DNA of 8,841 nt from an uncultured Coriobacteriaceae bacterium (GTDB lineage Bacteria; Actinomycetota; Coriobacteriia; Coriobacteriales; Atopobiaceae): contig URWR01000057.1 in assembly GCA_900551595.1 (NCBI GenBank), positions 1-8,841 of the forward strand, given 5' to 3'. The notes beneath the pieces were generated by a model. It was not told the DNA's origin. It ran no database searches and was given only the letters and a program-made list of their open reading frames with translations. Positions 6,765-8,841 of this stretch are shown in pieces. The translations under genes were made by a program, and so were the position numbers. Position 1 is the first letter of the stretch. Each line of letters opens with the position of its first letter.

Positions 6765-6765
6765 C

Positions 6766-8841
6766 GTGAAAGAGATACCCAAGACTTACGATCCTAAGAC
6801 TTCAGAACCTGAACTTGTACAAAAATGGATGGATGCGGGGTGCTATCGCCGGAGTGCTGGCTCAGAAGATTGCACCGTCGTTATTCCACCTCCAAACGTA
6901 ACTGGTGTGCTCCACATGGGTCATGCAATGGATGACACCATTCAGGATACCTTTATTCGATATAACCGTATGCGCGGTCGTTCTACTCGTTGGATTCTAG
7001 GAACCGACCATGCTGGTATTGCTACGCAAACCAAGGTTGATAAGCAGCTAAAAGAACAGGGCATCTCGCGGTTAGAAATCGGACGCGAGCGTTTTCTTGA
7101 TGCCTGTTGGGATTGGCGTAAAGAATACGGTGGAATCATTGTTGAGCAGATTAAGCGTATGGGTTGCTCAATCGATTTCGAAGATGAAAAATTCACCATG
7201 TCACCCGAATTTAGCCGGGCCGTGCGTAAGGTCTTTTGCGACTGGTATCACGATGGCTTGATCTATCGGGGTAAGCGCATTGTTAATTGGTGTCCTTCCT
7301 GCTGCACTGCTATTTCAGATGATGAAGCAGAATATAAAGACGAGAAGGGTCATCTCTGGTATCTGCGCTATCCGCTTGTTGAGCCAGTAAATGGAATCGA
7401 ATACATAACAGTTGCTACTACTCGTCCCGAGACCATGTTAGGCGATACTGGCGTGGCAGTTTCCCCGAGCGATCCGGAAAAGGCTGCGTTGGTGGGCGCA
7501 AAGGTCATGCTTCCTATTGTTAATCGTGAGATTCCTATTTTCTCCGATTGGCATGTTGATGCAGGCTTCGGAACGGGCTTTGTGAAGGTCACACCAGCCC
7601 ATGATCCTAACGACTATGCCATGGGGCAGGCTCATAATCTTGAGCAAATCAATATATTCGATGAGCATGCTGTTGTGGTTCCCGGCTATGGCGAGTTTTC
7701 CGGTATGAACCGCGATGAATGTCGTGAAGCTGTTGTCGCATGGTTTGAGGAACATGGTCTACTCGAGAAGATAGAAGAGCTTGACCATTCGGTCATGCAT
7801 TGTTATCGCTGCGATACAGCTCTTGAGCCCTGGCTTTCTGAGCAGTGGTTTGTTGCGGTTGATAAGCTCAAGGAGCGTGCAACCCAGGTGGTGAAGGATG
7901 GTGAGATTACCTTCCATCCCTCTCGCTGGACGCAAACCTATCTCACGTGGATGGATAACCTCAAAGACTGGTGCATTTCTCGTCAGCTTTGGTGGGGACA
8001 TCGTATTCCTGTGTTCTATTGCGAGGACTGCGGCTGGGAAGATGCCCTTATGGAAGATACCGATGTGTGTCCTCATTGTGGCTCGCATCATGTCCATCAA
8101 GATGAAGATGTTCTCGATACTTGGTTCTCCAGCCAGCTATGGACGTTTGCCACACAGGGTTGGCCCGATCACCCCGAGCAAATGGAAGGCCATCATCCTA
8201 CAAAGGTGCTGGTAACAGCCCGCGATATTATTGCGCTCTGGGTTGCTCGCATGATTATGAGCTCCCTCTATTTCACCGATGAGATTCCATTTCATGATGT
8301 GTACATCTACGCTACTATCCTCGCTAAGGATGGCAGCCGTATGTCAAAGTCCAAGGGCAACGGCGTTGACCCGATGGATCTTATGGATAAGTACGGCGCA
8401 GATGCCATGCGCTTTAACCTTCTTACGCTTATCACGAACAATCAGGATGTTAAGTTTGACGCCAATATCGATAAGAAAACGCGCGAACTTATCGATAGTC
8501 CTCGTACTGAACAAGCACGGTCGTTCGTTACGAAGATTTGGAATGCAAGCCGCTTTGTAATGATGAATCTTGATGGCTATGAGCCTGGCCCTGCTTCGGC
8601 TGAGACTCCGGAAGATGCATGGATGCTCAGTCGTCTCGCCAAGATTGTGGCCGCATCAACCGAGCGCCTTGAAACCTATGAGTTTGGCGAGTATGTTCGT
8701 GAACTTCAGTCTTTCTTCTGGGGCGAAGTCTGCGACTGGTATGTGGAGCTCTGCAAGAGTCGCCTGCTTGATGGCACGCCTGAAGAACGTCTGCAGGTGC
8801 AGCGTAATCTGGTGTTTGTCCTCGATACGTGCATGCGTCTC
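6766..8841 (+). CDS. valS: Valyl-tRNA synthetase, 5' part (3' end outside window)
   Basis: Class I aminoacyl-tRNA synthetase that charges tRNA-Val and hydrolyses mischarged Thr-tRNA-Val. The frame is open from GTG at 6766 to the last base, 692 codons of an expected 870 or so; part of the anticodon-binding domain and the C-terminal coiled coil are missing. Visible parts in order: IPPPNVTGVLHMGHA with the HIGH-type motif HMGH (50-53); zinc cysteines C176/C179, probably with C346/C349; editing domain TTRPETMLGDT (218-228) and GTGF to HDPND (269-283); a second four-cysteine site C419, C422, C435, C438; DTWFSS; and the KMSKS loop as R525-MSKS-529 followed by KGNGVDP. The first Lys of KMSKS is Arg, while the more critical second Lys (K528) is kept. 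GTG is chosen because GGAAGG lies ten bases upstream and the N-terminus (KTYDP) fits the family. It is transcribed divergently from the CmpB-like operon. Confidence 0.97.
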   Translation, partial: MKEIPKTYDPKTSEPELVQKWMDAGCYRRSAGSEDCTVVIPPPNVTGVLHMGHAMDDTIQDTFIRYNRMRGRSTRWILGTDHAGIATQTKVDKQLKEQGISRLEIGRERFLDACWDWRKEYGGIIVEQIKRMGCSIDFEDEKFTMSPEFSRAVRKVFCDWYHDGLIYRGKRIVNWCPSCCTAISDDEAEYKDEKGHLWYLRYPLVEPVNGIEYITVATTRPETMLGDTGVAVSPSDPEKAALVGAKVMLPIVNREIPIFSDWHVDAGFGTGFVKVTPAHDPNDYAMGQAHNLEQINIFDEHAVVVPGYGEFSGMNRDECREAVVAWFEEHGLLEKIEELDHSVMHCYRCDTALEPWLSEQWFVAVDKLKERATQVVKDGEITFHPSRWTQTYLTWMDNLKDWCISRQLWWGHRIPVFYCEDCGWEDALMEDTDVCPHCGSHHVHQDEDVLDTWFSSQLWTFATQGWPDHPEQMEGHHPTKVLVTARDIIALWVARMIMSSLYFTDEIPFHDVYIYATILAKDGSRMSKSKGNGVDPMDLMDKYGADAMRFNLLTLITNNQDVKFDANIDKKTRELIDSPRTEQARSFVTKIWNASRFVMMNLDGYEPGPASAETPEDAWMLSRLAKIVAASTERLETYEFGEYVRELQSFFWGEVCDWYVELCKSRLLDGTPEERLQVQRNLVFVLDTCMRL

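Noticed and set aside
6612..6765. T-box riboswitch before valS
   Set aside because: The leader is short and lacks the AGGGUGGNACCGCG antiterminator motif and a terminator.
1..8841. CRISPR arrays, insertion sequences, tRNA or rRNA genes, attachment sites
   Set aside because: No direct-repeat arrays, transposase frames, tRNA-like cloverleaf ends or duplicated att-like sequences were seen on either strand.

Overview
This window looks like a chromosomal housekeeping segment from a bacterium of moderate GC content (near half, judged by eye). The best guess is a member of the Coriobacteriia, such as the Atopobium/Lancefieldella group. That guess rests on a trigger factor - ClpP - ClpX locus with a single clpP, protein sequences that look actinobacterial or Gram-positive, and strong AGGAGG-type ribosome binding sites. 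It is inference, since no 16S or other marker gene is present. I see no mobile element, CRISPR array, tRNA, rRNA or prophage gene.

Layout: (1) 1-2976, plus strand, protein folding and quality control: the 3' part of tig (trigger factor), a 121-nt gap holding a very GC-rich hairpin, clpP, then clpX 14 nt downstream. Trigger factor handles nascent chains at the ribosome, while ClpX unfolds substrates and feeds them to the ClpP peptidase. (2) 2977-3061, convergent gap with a hairpin that ends in a T-tract on the minus strand, so it is a terminator for the leftward genes and perhaps also for clpX. (3) 6611-3062, minus strand, a leftward gene set. A six-helix membrane protein of the CmpB-like 'putative ABC transporter permease' family overlaps a TcdA-like E1 enzyme (ThiF/MoeB fold, probably tRNA cyclic-t6A synthesis). 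That gene overlaps by ATGA a TatD-family metal hydrolase. After a 124-nt spacer that may carry its own promoter or a structured leader comes a pyridoxal/pyridoxamine kinase. (4) 6612-6765, a divergent promoter region. (5) 6766-8841, plus strand, valS (valyl-tRNA synthetase), starting with GTG and cut by the window end after 692 codons.

Most of the window is well-known core biology. The parts worth a second look are: the overlapping CmpB-like/TcdA/TatD cassette, whose TatD looks closer to the QatD-type branch than to classical TatD; the degenerate PPIase domain of trigger factor; the U-tract-less hairpin before clpP; the leader in front of the pyridoxal kinase; and a valS leader in which two alternative left arms can pair with one right arm around the Shine-Dalgarno. 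I found no convincing complete new system.
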